A DNA stretch of 64,000 bases from Streptomyces hydrogenans (GTDB lineage Bacteria; Actinomycetota; Actinomycetes; Streptomycetales; Streptomycetaceae): assembly GCF_014656075.1 (NCBI RefSeq), contig NZ_BNBS01000009.1, positions 6,377 through 70,376 on the forward strand, written 5' to 3'. Below, piece by piece: positions 24,434-32,638 of this stretch. The notes under the pieces are model-generated. The model had not been told where the DNA came from and did no database searches. It was given only the letters and a program-made list of their open reading frames with translations. Positions within the stretch are counted from its first letter, which is position 1, and every line of letters begins with the position of its first letter. A program made the position numbers and the translations under genes.

Positions 24434-25851
24434 GCACCAGCAACCACGAGCCGAACGAGACGGCGGCCCCGGCCGCGCCGGGCGGCTGGGAGCCGATCCC
24501 GCAGAGCGAGGGGTACGACGAGGGCGCGACCGCCTTCGTCCACCTGCCGCCGGAGTTCATGCTGGACGGGGTGCCGCTGGAGGCCCCCGGCCACGGCTAC
24601 ACGCCGCCGATGATCGTGCCGCTCCAGCCGCTGACGCAGGCGGAGCGGTCCGACGAGGGCGTGGAGTTCTTCGCGCCGGAGCCGTTCCCCGAGGCGTTCC
24701 AGGAGCGGGGTCCCGAGCCGCTGCCGCACGGCTACGGCGAGGAGGCCGCGGGCGGTCCCGCCGCGCACCCGTACGGCGAGCACGACCCGCACGCGACGGC
24801 GCAGTGGCACTTCGGCGGGACCGGACAGTGGGAGGTCCCGCCCGTCCCGGAGGCGCCGCGGGCCCTCCAGGAGCCGCCGCGGGCCCCCGGCTTCCCGGCC
24901 GCGCCCGGCTTCCCGGCCGAAACCGATTTCCCGGCCGCGCCCGACTTCCCTGCCGCGCCCGCGTTCCAGGCCGAGTCCGACTTCCCGGACGCGCCCGTCG
25001 CGGACGAGCCGGTCGTCCCCGAGCCCGTGTCGTACGAGCAGGCTCCGCCGACGCTGCCGGGCGGCGCCCCGGCGCCGTGGGCGGTGCCGGAGGCCGTGGC
25101 GGAGCCGGAGGCCGAACCCGCGGCCGAGCCCGCCGAGGAGCCCGAGCCCGCCGAGGAGCCGGAATCCGTAGAGGAGCCGGAGCCCGCCGAGGAGCCGGAG
25201 CCCGTGGAGGAGCCCGAGGCGGAGGCCGTCTTCGAGGAGCCCGGCGCCGAGCCGGACGCCCCGGTGCCCTCGTACACCTCCGTCGACAGCGACGAGCACC
25301 CGCACACCTCCTACGTGCTGCGGGTCAACGGCGCCGACCGGCCCGTCACCGACTCCTGGATCGGGGAGTCGCTGCTCTACGTGCTCCGCGAGCGGCTCGG
25401 CCTCGCCGGGGCCAAGGACGGCTGCTCGCAGGGCGAGTGCGGGGCGTGCAACGTGCAGGTGGACGGCCGGCTCGTGGCCTCCTGCCTGGTGCCGGCCGCG
25501 ACCGCCGCCGGATGCGAGGTGCGGACCGTCGAGGGACTCGCGAGCGACGGCGAGCCGTCCGACGTGCAGCGGGCGCTCTCCCGCTGCGGCACCGTGCAGT
25601 GCGGCTTCTGCATCCCGGGCATGTGCATGACCGTGCACGACCTGCTCGAAGGCAACCACGCCCCCACCGAGCTGGAGACCCGCCAGGCCCTCGCCGGCAA
25701 CCTCTGCCGCTGCTCCGGCTACAAGGGCGTGCTCCAGGCCGTCGAGGACGTCGTCGCCGAGCGCGCCGCCGGCGCCACCGAGCACGCCACCGCGGGCGAG
25801 GACGACGCCTCCGCCCGCATCCCGCACCAGCACGACGGAGGCAGGGCGTGA
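24430..25851 (+). CDS. [2Fe-2S] subunit of a xanthine-dehydrogenase-type molybdoenzyme, with a long disordered N-terminal extension
   Basis: The last about 175 residues are a normal XdhC/CoxS-like subunit. The plant-type [2Fe-2S] ligands are Cys332, Cys337, Cys340 and Cys352 (CSQGECGAC ... SCL), and the second cluster is in CGFC ... CRCSGY. Typical family members have about 160-200 residues. Here about 290 residues precede the domain: aromatic-poor, Pro-, Ala- and Glu-rich, with FPAAPGFPAETDFPAAP-like units at about 155-190 and acidic EPAEEPEPAEEPE repeats at about 230-275. This extension looks intrinsically disordered. GTG start overlaps the FAD gene. The function of the extension is unknown. 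Confidence 0.88.
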   Translation: MSTSNHEPNETAAPAAPGGWEPIPQSEGYDEGATAFVHLPPEFMLDGVPLEAPGHGYTPPMIVPLQPLTQAERSDEGVEFFAPEPFPEAFQERGPEPLPHGYGEEAAGGPAAHPYGEHDPHATAQWHFGGTGQWEVPPVPEAPRALQEPPRAPGFPAAPGFPAETDFPAAPDFPAAPAFQAESDFPDAPVADEPVVPEPVSYEQAPPTLPGGAPAPWAVPEAVAEPEAEPAAEPAEEPEPAEEPESVEEPEPAEEPEPVEEPEAEAVFEEPGAEPDAPVPSYTSVDSDEHPHTSYVLRVNGADRPVTDSWIGESLLYVLRERLGLAGAKDGCSQGECGACNVQVDGRLVASCLVPAATAAGCEVRTVEGLASDGEPSDVQRALSRCGTVQCGFCIPGMCMTVHDLLEGNHAPTELETRQALAGNLCRCSGYKGVLQAVEDVVAERAAGATEHATAGEDDASARIPHQHDGGRA

Positions 25852-28175
25852 GCAGCGACGCGACGACCGCCATTCCCACGCTCCCCTTCGCGGAGGCCGC
25901 CGGGCCCGCGCCGGAGCCCGAGACCCCGCTCCACGGACTCGGCGCCTCCCTCCCGCAGGCCGACGCCCGCGCCAAGGCCGAGGGCACCTTCCCGTACGCC
26001 TCCGACCTCTGGGCCGAGGGCCTGCTGTGGGCCGCCCTCCTGCGCTCCCCGCACGCCCACGCCCGGATCGTCTCGATCGACACCTCGGCCGCCGAGGCGA
26101 TGCCCGGCGTGCGGGCCGTGGTGACCGCCGCCGACGTGCCCGGCGCCGCCACCTACGGCCGGCAGGTCGCCGACCGGCCCGTCTTCGCCGACGGCCTCGT
26201 CCGGCACCACGGCGAGGCCATCGCCGCCATCGCCGCCGACCACCCCGACACCGCCCGGCTCGCGACCGCCGCGATCCTCGTCGAGTACGAGCTCCTGGAA
26301 CCCGTCACCGACCCGGAGAAGGCGTTCGCCGCCGAACCCCTCCACCCCGACGGCAACCTGATCCGGCACATCCCGCTCAGCTTCGGCGACCCCGAGGCCA
26401 CCGGCGAGATCGTCGTCGAGGGCCTCTACCGGGTGGGCCGCCAGGACCCCGCCCCCATCGGCGCCGAGGCCGGACTCGCCGTGCCCCGCCCCGACGGCGG
26501 CGTCGAGCTGTACACCGCCTCCACCGACCCGCACACCGACCGCGACCTCGCCGCCGCCTGCTTCGGCCTCGCGCCCGACCAGGTCAAGGTCGTCGTCACC
26601 GGCGTGCCCGGCGCCACCGGCGACCGCGACGACCCCGGCTTCCAGATCCCGCTGGGCCTGCTCGCGCTGCGCACCGGCTGCCCGGTGAAGCTCACCGCGA
26701 CCCGCGAGGAGTCCTTCCTCGGCCACGCCCACCGCCACCCCACCCTGCTGCGCTACCGCCACCACGCGGACGCCGACGGCCGCCTGGTGAAGGTCGAGGC
26801 GCAGATCCTGCTCGACGCGGGCGCGTACGCCGACTCCTCCTCCGAGTCCCTGGCCGCCGCCGTCGCCTTCGCCTGCGGCCCGTACGTCGTCCCGCACGCC
26901 TTCGTCGAGGGCTGGGCCGTCCGCACCAACAACCCGCCCTCCGGCCACGTCCGCGGCGAGGGCGCGATGCAGGTCTGCGCCGCCTACGAGGCGCAGATGG
27001 ACAAGCTCGCCGGCCGCCTCGGCGTCGACCCGGCCGAGCTGCGCATGCGGAACGTGCTGGCCACCGGCGACCTCCTGCCCACCGGCCAGACCGTCACCTG
27101 CCCCGCCCCCGTGGCCGAACTCCTCGCCGCCGTACGCGACTTCCGGCTGCCCGCCCTCCCCAAGGACACCCCCGAGGAGGACTGGCTGCTGCCCGGCGGC
27201 CCGGAGGGCGCGGGCGAACCCGGCGCGGTCCGGCGGGGCGTGGGCTACGCCCTGGGCATGGTGCACATGCTCGGCGCCGAGGGCACCGACGAGGTCTCCA
27301 CCGCCACCGTCCGCGTCCTGGACGGCGTCGCGACCGTCATCTGCTCGGCGGTGGACACCGGTTCGGGCTTCTCGACCCTCGCGCGCCAGATCGTCCAGGA
27401 GACCCTGGGCGTCGACGAGGTCCACGTCGCCCCCGTCGACACCGACCAGCCCCCGGCCGGCGCCGCCACCCACGGCCGCCACACCTGGGTCTCCGGCGGC
27501 GCCGTCGAACGCGCCGCCAAGATGGTCCGCACCCAGCTCCTCCAGCCGCTGGCCCACAAGTTCGGCATGTCGACCGAGCTGCTCCAGATCAGCGACGGCA
27601 AGATCACCTCGTACGACGGGGTCCTGTCGACCACCGTCGCCGAGGAGATGGACGGCAAGGAGCTGTGGGCCACCGCCCAGTGCCGCCCGCACCCCACCGA
27701 GCCGCTGGACGAGTCCGGCCAGGGCGACGCCTTCGTCGGCCTCGCGTTCTGCGCGATCCGCGCGGTCGTCGACGTCGACATCGAGCTCGGCGCCGTCCGG
27801 GTCGTGGAGATGGCCGTCGCCCAGGACGTCGGCCGGGTCCTCAACCCCGCCCAGCTCGCCACCCGCATCGAGGCGGGCGTCACCCAGGGCGTCGGCGCGG
27901 CCCTCACCGAGAACCTGCGCACCGCCCGCGGGCTGGTCCGCCACCCCGACCTCACCGGCTACGCCCTGCCGACCTCGCTGGACGCGCCGGACATCCACAT
28001 CGTGAAGCTCGTCGAGGAACGGGACGTCGTCGCGCCCTTCGGGGCGAAGCCGGCCAGCGCCGTCCCGGTCGTCACCTCGCCCGCGGCGGTGGCGGCGGCG
28101 GTCCGCGCCGCGACCGGCCGCCCGGTCAACCGGCTGCCCATCCGGCCCCAGGCGGCGGTGGCGGCCACTCCCTGA
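25848..28175 (+). CDS. Molybdopterin-binding catalytic subunit, xanthine dehydrogenase type
   Basis: A 775-residue large subunit of the molybdenum hydroxylase family, which hydroxylates purines or related heterocycles and aldehydes with water as the oxygen source. The a/b-hammerhead domain (LHGLGASLPQADARAKAEGTFPYASDLW) is followed by the cofactor-binding domains, with conserved NPPSGHVRGEGAMQ (moco contact), CSAVDTGSGFSTLARQ and the C-terminal GEAxxx-like AQDVGRVLNPAQLATRIEAG region. GTG start overlaps the iron-sulfur gene by four bases with GGAGG upstream. Substrate is inferred, not proven. Confidence 0.88.
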   Translation: MSSDATTAIPTLPFAEAAGPAPEPETPLHGLGASLPQADARAKAEGTFPYASDLWAEGLLWAALLRSPHAHARIVSIDTSAAEAMPGVRAVVTAADVPGAATYGRQVADRPVFADGLVRHHGEAIAAIAADHPDTARLATAAILVEYELLEPVTDPEKAFAAEPLHPDGNLIRHIPLSFGDPEATGEIVVEGLYRVGRQDPAPIGAEAGLAVPRPDGGVELYTASTDPHTDRDLAAACFGLAPDQVKVVVTGVPGATGDRDDPGFQIPLGLLALRTGCPVKLTATREESFLGHAHRHPTLLRYRHHADADGRLVKVEAQILLDAGAYADSSSESLAAAVAFACGPYVVPHAFVEGWAVRTNNPPSGHVRGEGAMQVCAAYEAQMDKLAGRLGVDPAELRMRNVLATGDLLPTGQTVTCPAPVAELLAAVRDFRLPALPKDTPEEDWLLPGGPEGAGEPGAVRRGVGYALGMVHMLGAEGTDEVSTATVRVLDGVATVICSAVDTGSGFSTLARQIVQETLGVDEVHVAPVDTDQPPAGAATHGRHTWVSGGAVERAAKMVRTQLLQPLAHKFGMSTELLQISDGKITSYDGVLSTTVAEEMDGKELWATAQCRPHPTEPLDESGQGDAFVGLAFCAIRAVVDVDIELGAVRVVEMAVAQDVGRVLNPAQLATRIEAGVTQGVGAALTENLRTARGLVRHPDLTGYALPTSLDAPDIHIVKLVEERDVVAPFGAKPASAVPVVTSPAAVAAAVRAATGRPVNRLPIRPQAAVAATP

Positions 28176-28274
28176 CCGGAGGAACGGGGCGGCTGAGGTC
28201 GGAGCTTTGAGCCTGAGCTCTGAGGCCTGGCCTTGAGGCCCGGCCGCCCCTCGCCGCTTCCCTCCCCGCTCCCC

Positions 28275-28658
28275 TCACTCCTCCGCGATCTCCACGCGGG
28301 AGGTCAGCTGGGAGGCGGCCAGTACGGCCCCGCGCGTGAGGAGGGCGGCCAGCAGGATCGTCGCCCACCCCTCGACGTGCATCGGCGAGACCTTCGGCGC
28401 CAGCCAGGACAGCAGCCACCAGATCAGCGCGTCCTGCGCGAACCCGATCGCCCCGAACACGGCGAGCATCGGCACCGGCACGCGCCCCGAGGGCCCGACG
28501 TACACGAGCTGGGTGAGCACGACCATGACGAGCGCCGTCATCATCAGCCCGAGCAGGGCGTCGACGTCCTCGCCGTCGAAGGTGATGCCGGGCAGCAGCC
28601 CCCCGGCCAGGCCGACACCCACGAGGATGCCCAGTCTGCGTCTGCCGTGATCATTCAT
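28275..28658 (-). CDS. Small four-helix membrane protein, holin-like
   Basis: A 127-residue protein with four hydrophobic segments (about 10-28, 35-56, 66-92, 100-118) and very short loops, resembling the phage-holin-4_2-like membrane family of actinobacteria. No catalytic motif is present. Start at ATG 28658 (MNDHGRRRLGIL); the frame stays open upstream through the tRNA-Cys terminator and the tRNA itself, which rules out a longer protein. Convergent with the molybdoenzyme operon. Function unknown. Confidence 0.65.
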   Translation of the reverse strand: MNDHGRRRLGILVGVGLAGGLLPGITFDGEDVDALLGLMMTALVMVVLTQLVYVGPSGRVPVPMLAVFGAIGFAQDALIWWLLSWLAPKVSPMHVEGWATILLAALLTRGAVLAASQLTSRVEIAEE

Positions 28659-28672
28659 GCGGCGGACTGTGG

Positions 28673-28712
28673 CACATCCCCGGACGGTCCGGGAAGACCG
28701 TCCGGGGATGTG
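28673..28712 (-). terminator. Terminator of tRNA-Cys
   Basis: A perfect 17-bp stem (28673-28689 with 28696-28712) with a 6-base loop lies seven bases after the 3' end of the tRNA, in the minus direction, and just before the start of the holin-like gene. Confidence 0.85.
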
Positions 28713-28718
28713 CGGAAG

Positions 28719-28793
28719 TGGAGACCGTGGCGGGATTCGAACCCGCGTCACTCGCTTTGCAGACGAGCCCCTGAACCACTCGGGCACACGGTC
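28719..28793 (-). tRNA. tRNA-Cys (anticodon GCA)
   Basis: On the minus strand the acceptor stem GACCGUG pairs with CACGGUC, followed by discriminator U and an encoded CCA. The anticodon loop is CUGCAAA with anticodon GCA, and the T-loop is GGTTCGAATCC. U73 is the identity base expected for cysteine. Total 75 bases with CCA. Confidence 0.95.
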
Positions 28794-28815
28794 ATGTGGT
28801 GTGGCGACAACGACG

Positions 28816-28844
28816 ACGTTAGGCGCCGCCGGGAAGGGCCTCAA
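28816..28844 (-). promoter_or_regulatory. tRNA-Cys promoter
   Basis: On the minus strand TTGAGG (28844-28839), a 17-base spacer and TAACGT (28821-28816), ending 22 bases before the mature tRNA 5' end. Confidence 0.6.
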
Positions 28845-29101
28845 GGGTTTCCGGGGGCGTGCCATGGGACCGCAACGGGGCTGCCATACGCCGTTCACAG
28901 AACGGCGCGGGGACCTGATGGATTCGGGGATGCGAGGGGTGGCTTGATAGCAGGAGTAAACGTTTAGGCATCCGTGGTGGGCGGGCTGGTGGAGTGCGGT
29001 GTCCCTGTTTTGTGCGGCTGTCCGGATTTCGATGCGCACGTCTGTGCGTGTGCGTGTGCGTGCGTAAACTGCGATCCTTCATCGAGGGATCGGGGGGAAG
29101 C
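28845..29101. other. Leader region of the type VII-like cassette
   Basis: No gene is supported. TAAACGTTTA (28957-28966) is a perfect 10-bp AT-rich palindrome, unusual in this GC-rich sequence. A short GTGTGC microsatellite runs at about 29042-29063. Both lie in the probable promoter and leader of the gene at 29102. Confidence 0.4.
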
Positions 29102-29500
29102 GTGTCGTTCGAGGAAGAGTGGGGCGCCGCGATGAGGCTCAACGGACTGCCCAACGACCCGGGACGGTGGAGCCCGGGCGTCGACCTCTCCGTGAAGCAG
29201 GACCACCTCGGCGCGATCGGTCATGCCGCGTACGAGCTGCACGGACGGCTGGCGAAGGACGGCAACCACGCCCGCATGGACAGCTACGAGGCGGCGACCG
29301 CGCTGTCCGGCCACGCCTTCCGTACGGGCTCGGCCCTGACCACCGTCCAGGAGACCTGGGGCTTCCAGCTCCGCACCCTGCTGCACGCGGTCGCGCACAT
29401 CTCCAACCACCTCGACTACAGCGTGGCCTCGCACGCGAAGGACGACGCGGAGGTCAGTGCCTCCCTCTCCGTTTCCAAGATCAGCGAATACTTCACGTAG
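29102..29500 (+). CDS. Small helical protein, WXG100-like, first gene of a three-gene cassette
   Basis: A 132-residue protein with no signal peptide and mostly helical sequence. Two long helices (about 33-78 and 88-125) flank a turn with ETWGFQL (Trp86-Gly87-Phe88), reminiscent of but not identical to the W-x-G turn of ESX/WXG100 proteins. Start is GTG 29102 with GGGGGGAAG upstream. The next gene begins 18 bases downstream. I do not recognise a named family; its place before a large WXG-like protein suggests a partner or co-secreted chaperone. Confidence 0.6.
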   Translation: MSFEEEWGAAMRLNGLPNDPGRWSPGVDLSVKQDHLGAIGHAAYELHGRLAKDGNHARMDSYEAATALSGHAFRTGSALTTVQETWGFQLRTLLHAVAHISNHLDYSVASHAKDDAEVSASLSVSKISEYFT

Positions 29501-29518
29501 GCGGGGAGCGGACGGACC

Positions 29519-31885
29519 GTGCTGACTTTCGACGACGTGTACGGGGCGCCTCTGGGCCGGATGAAGGACGCGGCGGACCGCTGGGCCGAGATGAAACGCA
29601 AGCTGGACGAACTCGCCGGGGACGCCCGCCGGACGATGGCCGATCAGACCAGGGCCGAGGACTGGCGCGGCCTGAACGCCGAGGTGACGAAGCCCTTCAT
29701 CGACAAGACAACCAAGGAGTTCGCCGACGCGGCGAAGGCGGCCGAGGGGATCCAGAGGATCCTGAAGGACGGCTATGAGACGTTCAAGCAGGCCCAGGAC
29801 GAGCTGAAGAGGCTCGTGGAGGTCGAGGCCCCGGGGCAAGGGCTTCTCGTGAAGGCCGATGGGTCGGTGGAGGTCCGCCACCCGGTGGTGAGGGACGCCA
29901 CCACCCGCAACGACCCGGAGTACGACCGGACCTTGCGGAACGAGCAGTTCAAGGTCAACGCCATGGCGCAACGCATCAAGGCCGCCGTCGAACGCTGCGA
30001 CGACGCCGATGTGTCCTGTGCGAACGCCCTGCGCGCCAACATCACCGGCGACGCGCACAACTTCAGCGCCCCGACGTACAAGAGCCTCGACGCCGAGGAG
30101 GCTGCCCGGGCCGCCGAACTGGCGCGGAAGGGCCGGAACCTCACGCACGCGGAGCTGGAGCAGCTCAACGAACTCCTCGCCGACAACCAGAAGGCGGGGG
30201 AGTTCTCCCGGGCCTTCTACGACCGGCTCGGCACGGAGGCTGCGCTGGAGTTCTTCGGCGAGCTGGCGGCCGACACCGGCGGGCAGGGTTCGCAGGAGCG
30301 GGACGAGGAGCGACTGGAGGACGTCCAGGCCCTCCAGAGGAACCTGGGCCTCAACCTCGCCAACGCCACGCGCGGGGACGAGGGGTGGGCCAAGGAGTGG
30401 TCCGCAGAGCTGCGGAAGCTCGGCACCGAACGCGTCCCGCTCCCCTCGCGCCCCGACGGCACCGGCCCCTACGGCTACCAGCTGCTCGGCGGGCTCCTGC
30501 GGTACGGCGACTACCACCCGAAGTTCCTCGTCCCGATCGCCGAGCACGTCACCCAGCTCCACGCGAAGGAACCGGACCTCTTCAAGCCCGACCGCACGCT
30601 GATGGGTCCCCGCGCCCAGGGCACGTACAACCCCTCCGGACTCAACGGTCACGGCTTCGACCCGGTGATCCCGGTCCTGGAAGCGCTGGGGCACAGCCCG
30701 GAGGCGGCGAAGCAGTTCTTCTCCGCCGAACCCACGTCGTACGAGCGGGACGGGAGGGAGGGCGGGACGCTGGACCTAGGGAAGGACAAGGAAGGCAAGG
30801 ACATCGCGGACTACCTCGGCTGCTTCGCCGATGAGAAGTACGCGTCCTTCTCGGACCACGTCAACGGGGACGACGCCTCGGGGGCCAAGGACTACATGCC
30901 GGACGCGCTGGGTCATGCTCTGGAGGCGGCGACGCTCGGGCACGCCTGGGACGATGCGAGTGCGGGGCTCCGCAGGGATGCCACCACAGGCGAGATCATG
31001 GCGGACGTCGTGGAGAGGTACGGCAGCGACGCCGAGTTCGTCAAGAAGCATCACTCGGCGCTGGCAGACAGCCTGGGCAACATGGGGGCCGGCTACGTAG
31101 ACGACCTGAGCTGGGCGCTGGACGGGAACGAACTGACCTCCCCCTACGCGCCGGACGTCGACGGCAAATCGCTGAAGGACACCGCGGACATCAGGGCGGG
31201 CCACCCTGAGTTCGGCGAGCAGAACGCGACCAACTTCCTGAGTGTCCTGGGCCAGTACCCGGACGCGTACGCGTCGATGTCCACGGCCGACCGCCTTTAC
31301 ACCACCAGCATGCTGGAGGCGCAGGTCGGCACCGACGGGCGGATCGACGAGAGCGCCGCCATCAAGGCCGCGGCTACGGGGGCTCAGCTTCAGGGCATCC
31401 TCGACGAATCGCGCGCGGGGCAGATCAAGGCCGAAGGCGAGAAGGTCATCGAGGACTACGAGAAGGCGCAGGAAGAGCGTGGCGCGTGGGTGCAGTTGGG
31501 AGCGACCGCGGCCATCGCGGCAGGGGTCGCCTTTGTGCCGGCCACCGCCGCCGCCGCTGGAGCTGCTGCCATCCTCGTCCCGCTCGCGATCGACACGGGT
31601 TCAGGCGCCATGGAGACGTTGGCGGGCGTGGTCGTCGGGGATTGGTCGGAGAAAGCCAACGAAGAACACAAGGACGCCACGGAGGACGCGGTCGACGAGG
31701 ACCGGCAGGCCGTCTACACGGCCGGCAGGCACAGCGCCCTGTCTCCGATGAACCACTTCGTCGACGCGCACAGGGGCCAGGGGAGCGAGGGGTTCGAGGG
31801 GAACCTCTACGTGGCTGCGCGCCTGGGCTATCTCGACGGAAACGCGCTCGCCGAGCAGGTCGGCCAGGGACCAGAGACAAGGTGA
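29519..31885 (+). CDS. Large protein with WXG-like N-terminus, possible type VII secretion substrate
   Basis: A 788-residue protein without a signal peptide. Residues 1-100 are a helical hairpin with W49-R50-G51 in the turn (EDWRGLNAE), the layout of WXG100/LXG-type substrates. The middle (100-640) is a long alpha-helical region with no recognised catalytic motif, containing an Asn/Gly-rich part near 365-380 (QGTYNPSGLNGHGFDPVIPVLEAL). Near 660-715 a hydrophobic Ala/Val-rich stretch (TAAIAAGVAFVPATAAAAGAAAILVPLAI) could span or contact a membrane. Actinobacterial proteins of this kind are annotated as uncharacterised (DUF6571-like, from memory). GTG start. No C-terminal nuclease or deaminase toxin motif is visible. 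Confidence 0.65.
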   Translation: MLTFDDVYGAPLGRMKDAADRWAEMKRKLDELAGDARRTMADQTRAEDWRGLNAEVTKPFIDKTTKEFADAAKAAEGIQRILKDGYETFKQAQDELKRLVEVEAPGQGLLVKADGSVEVRHPVVRDATTRNDPEYDRTLRNEQFKVNAMAQRIKAAVERCDDADVSCANALRANITGDAHNFSAPTYKSLDAEEAARAAELARKGRNLTHAELEQLNELLADNQKAGEFSRAFYDRLGTEAALEFFGELAADTGGQGSQERDEERLEDVQALQRNLGLNLANATRGDEGWAKEWSAELRKLGTERVPLPSRPDGTGPYGYQLLGGLLRYGDYHPKFLVPIAEHVTQLHAKEPDLFKPDRTLMGPRAQGTYNPSGLNGHGFDPVIPVLEALGHSPEAAKQFFSAEPTSYERDGREGGTLDLGKDKEGKDIADYLGCFADEKYASFSDHVNGDDASGAKDYMPDALGHALEAATLGHAWDDASAGLRRDATTGEIMADVVERYGSDAEFVKKHHSALADSLGNMGAGYVDDLSWALDGNELTSPYAPDVDGKSLKDTADIRAGHPEFGEQNATNFLSVLGQYPDAYASMSTADRLYTTSMLEAQVGTDGRIDESAAIKAAATGAQLQGILDESRAGQIKAEGEKVIEDYEKAQEERGAWVQLGATAAIAAGVAFVPATAAAAGAAAILVPLAIDTGSGAMETLAGVVVGDWSEKANEEHKDATEDAVDEDRQAVYTAGRHSALSPMNHFVDAHRGQGSEGFEGNLYVAARLGYLDGNALAEQVGQGPETR

Positions 31886-31889
31886 TCGC

Positions 31890-32558
31890 ATGGGACTGCG
31901 GAACGTTTCCGTCAGAAGGGTGCTGCAAGGCGCTGTCCTCGGGCTGGCCGTGTGCCTCCTCGCCACCGCCTGTGGCAGGGGCGAGGAGCCGGAACCGGAG
32001 CGCGTCATGGCTGAGCAGCAGTGTGATGGCACCCTGTCGCCAGGCGCGGCCCGCGCTCTGGAGACAGTGATGCACACGAAGCGCTTCTCACACGATCCGA
32101 GAGGTGGGCTGGAGCGGACCGCCGAGGCGTTGGTGGCAGATCACGGCAAGGGCGAGCGGAGATCGCCGACGCGCCGTCTGTGTCGCGCCAATCCGGCGGG
32201 GAGTTCGGACAGGATCACCGTCGCATTCCACCTCTACAGGGACACCGAGCTGGCTCGGGGCGACCGCGTGGCGAGTCTTCATCCGTACGCCATGGGCGTG
32301 GAAGCCCTGTCCGGGCCGAAACGGGCGCTGCTCTACGTCAGGTGCGCCAGCCCCCGGCTCAAGGGGTCCGATAAGCACCCCGCCCGTGTCATGGGCCAGC
32401 TCGACTTCATCCGGTCCGATCTCTCCGACACCGCCCCCATCCGCGAGGCCCACCTCACGATCCTCCATTCCGCGACCCTCGCCGTCGTCCGGAAGCTCGG
32501 CTGCGAGGACGACGCCGGGCTGGCCGAGAAGCCCGTCCTCAAGCCGCTGCCCGAGTAG
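31890..32558 (+). CDS. Lipoprotein of unknown function in the type VII-like cassette
   Basis: A 222-residue lipoprotein: signal peptide with lipobox LLATAC (Cys near residue 28), then a Glu/Pro linker (GRGEEPEPERV) and a globular domain with several cysteines (QQCDGT, RLCRAN, VRCASP, KLGCED), which may form disulfides outside the cell. It starts five bases after the large gene, so the three genes form an operon. I do not recognise the domain. A role as an immunity-like or docking partner is speculation. Confidence 0.7.
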   Translation: MGLRNVSVRRVLQGAVLGLAVCLLATACGRGEEPEPERVMAEQQCDGTLSPGAARALETVMHTKRFSHDPRGGLERTAEALVADHGKGERRSPTRRLCRANPAGSSDRITVAFHLYRDTELARGDRVASLHPYAMGVEALSGPKRALLYVRCASPRLKGSDKHPARVMGQLDFIRSDLSDTAPIREAHLTILHSATLAVVRKLGCEDDAGLAEKPVLKPLPE

Positions 32559-32638
32559 GGGGCGTAGGACCAAGGGGGGACGTGGGGATACGACCCGCGA
32601 CAGGGGTCACCTGGGGATACGGCCCTTACCCTGAGGGG

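Noticed and set aside
29519..31885. Polymorphic toxin with a C-terminal enzyme domain
   Set aside because: The C-terminus is hydrophobic and then acidic, without nuclease, deaminase or ADP-ribosyltransferase motifs.
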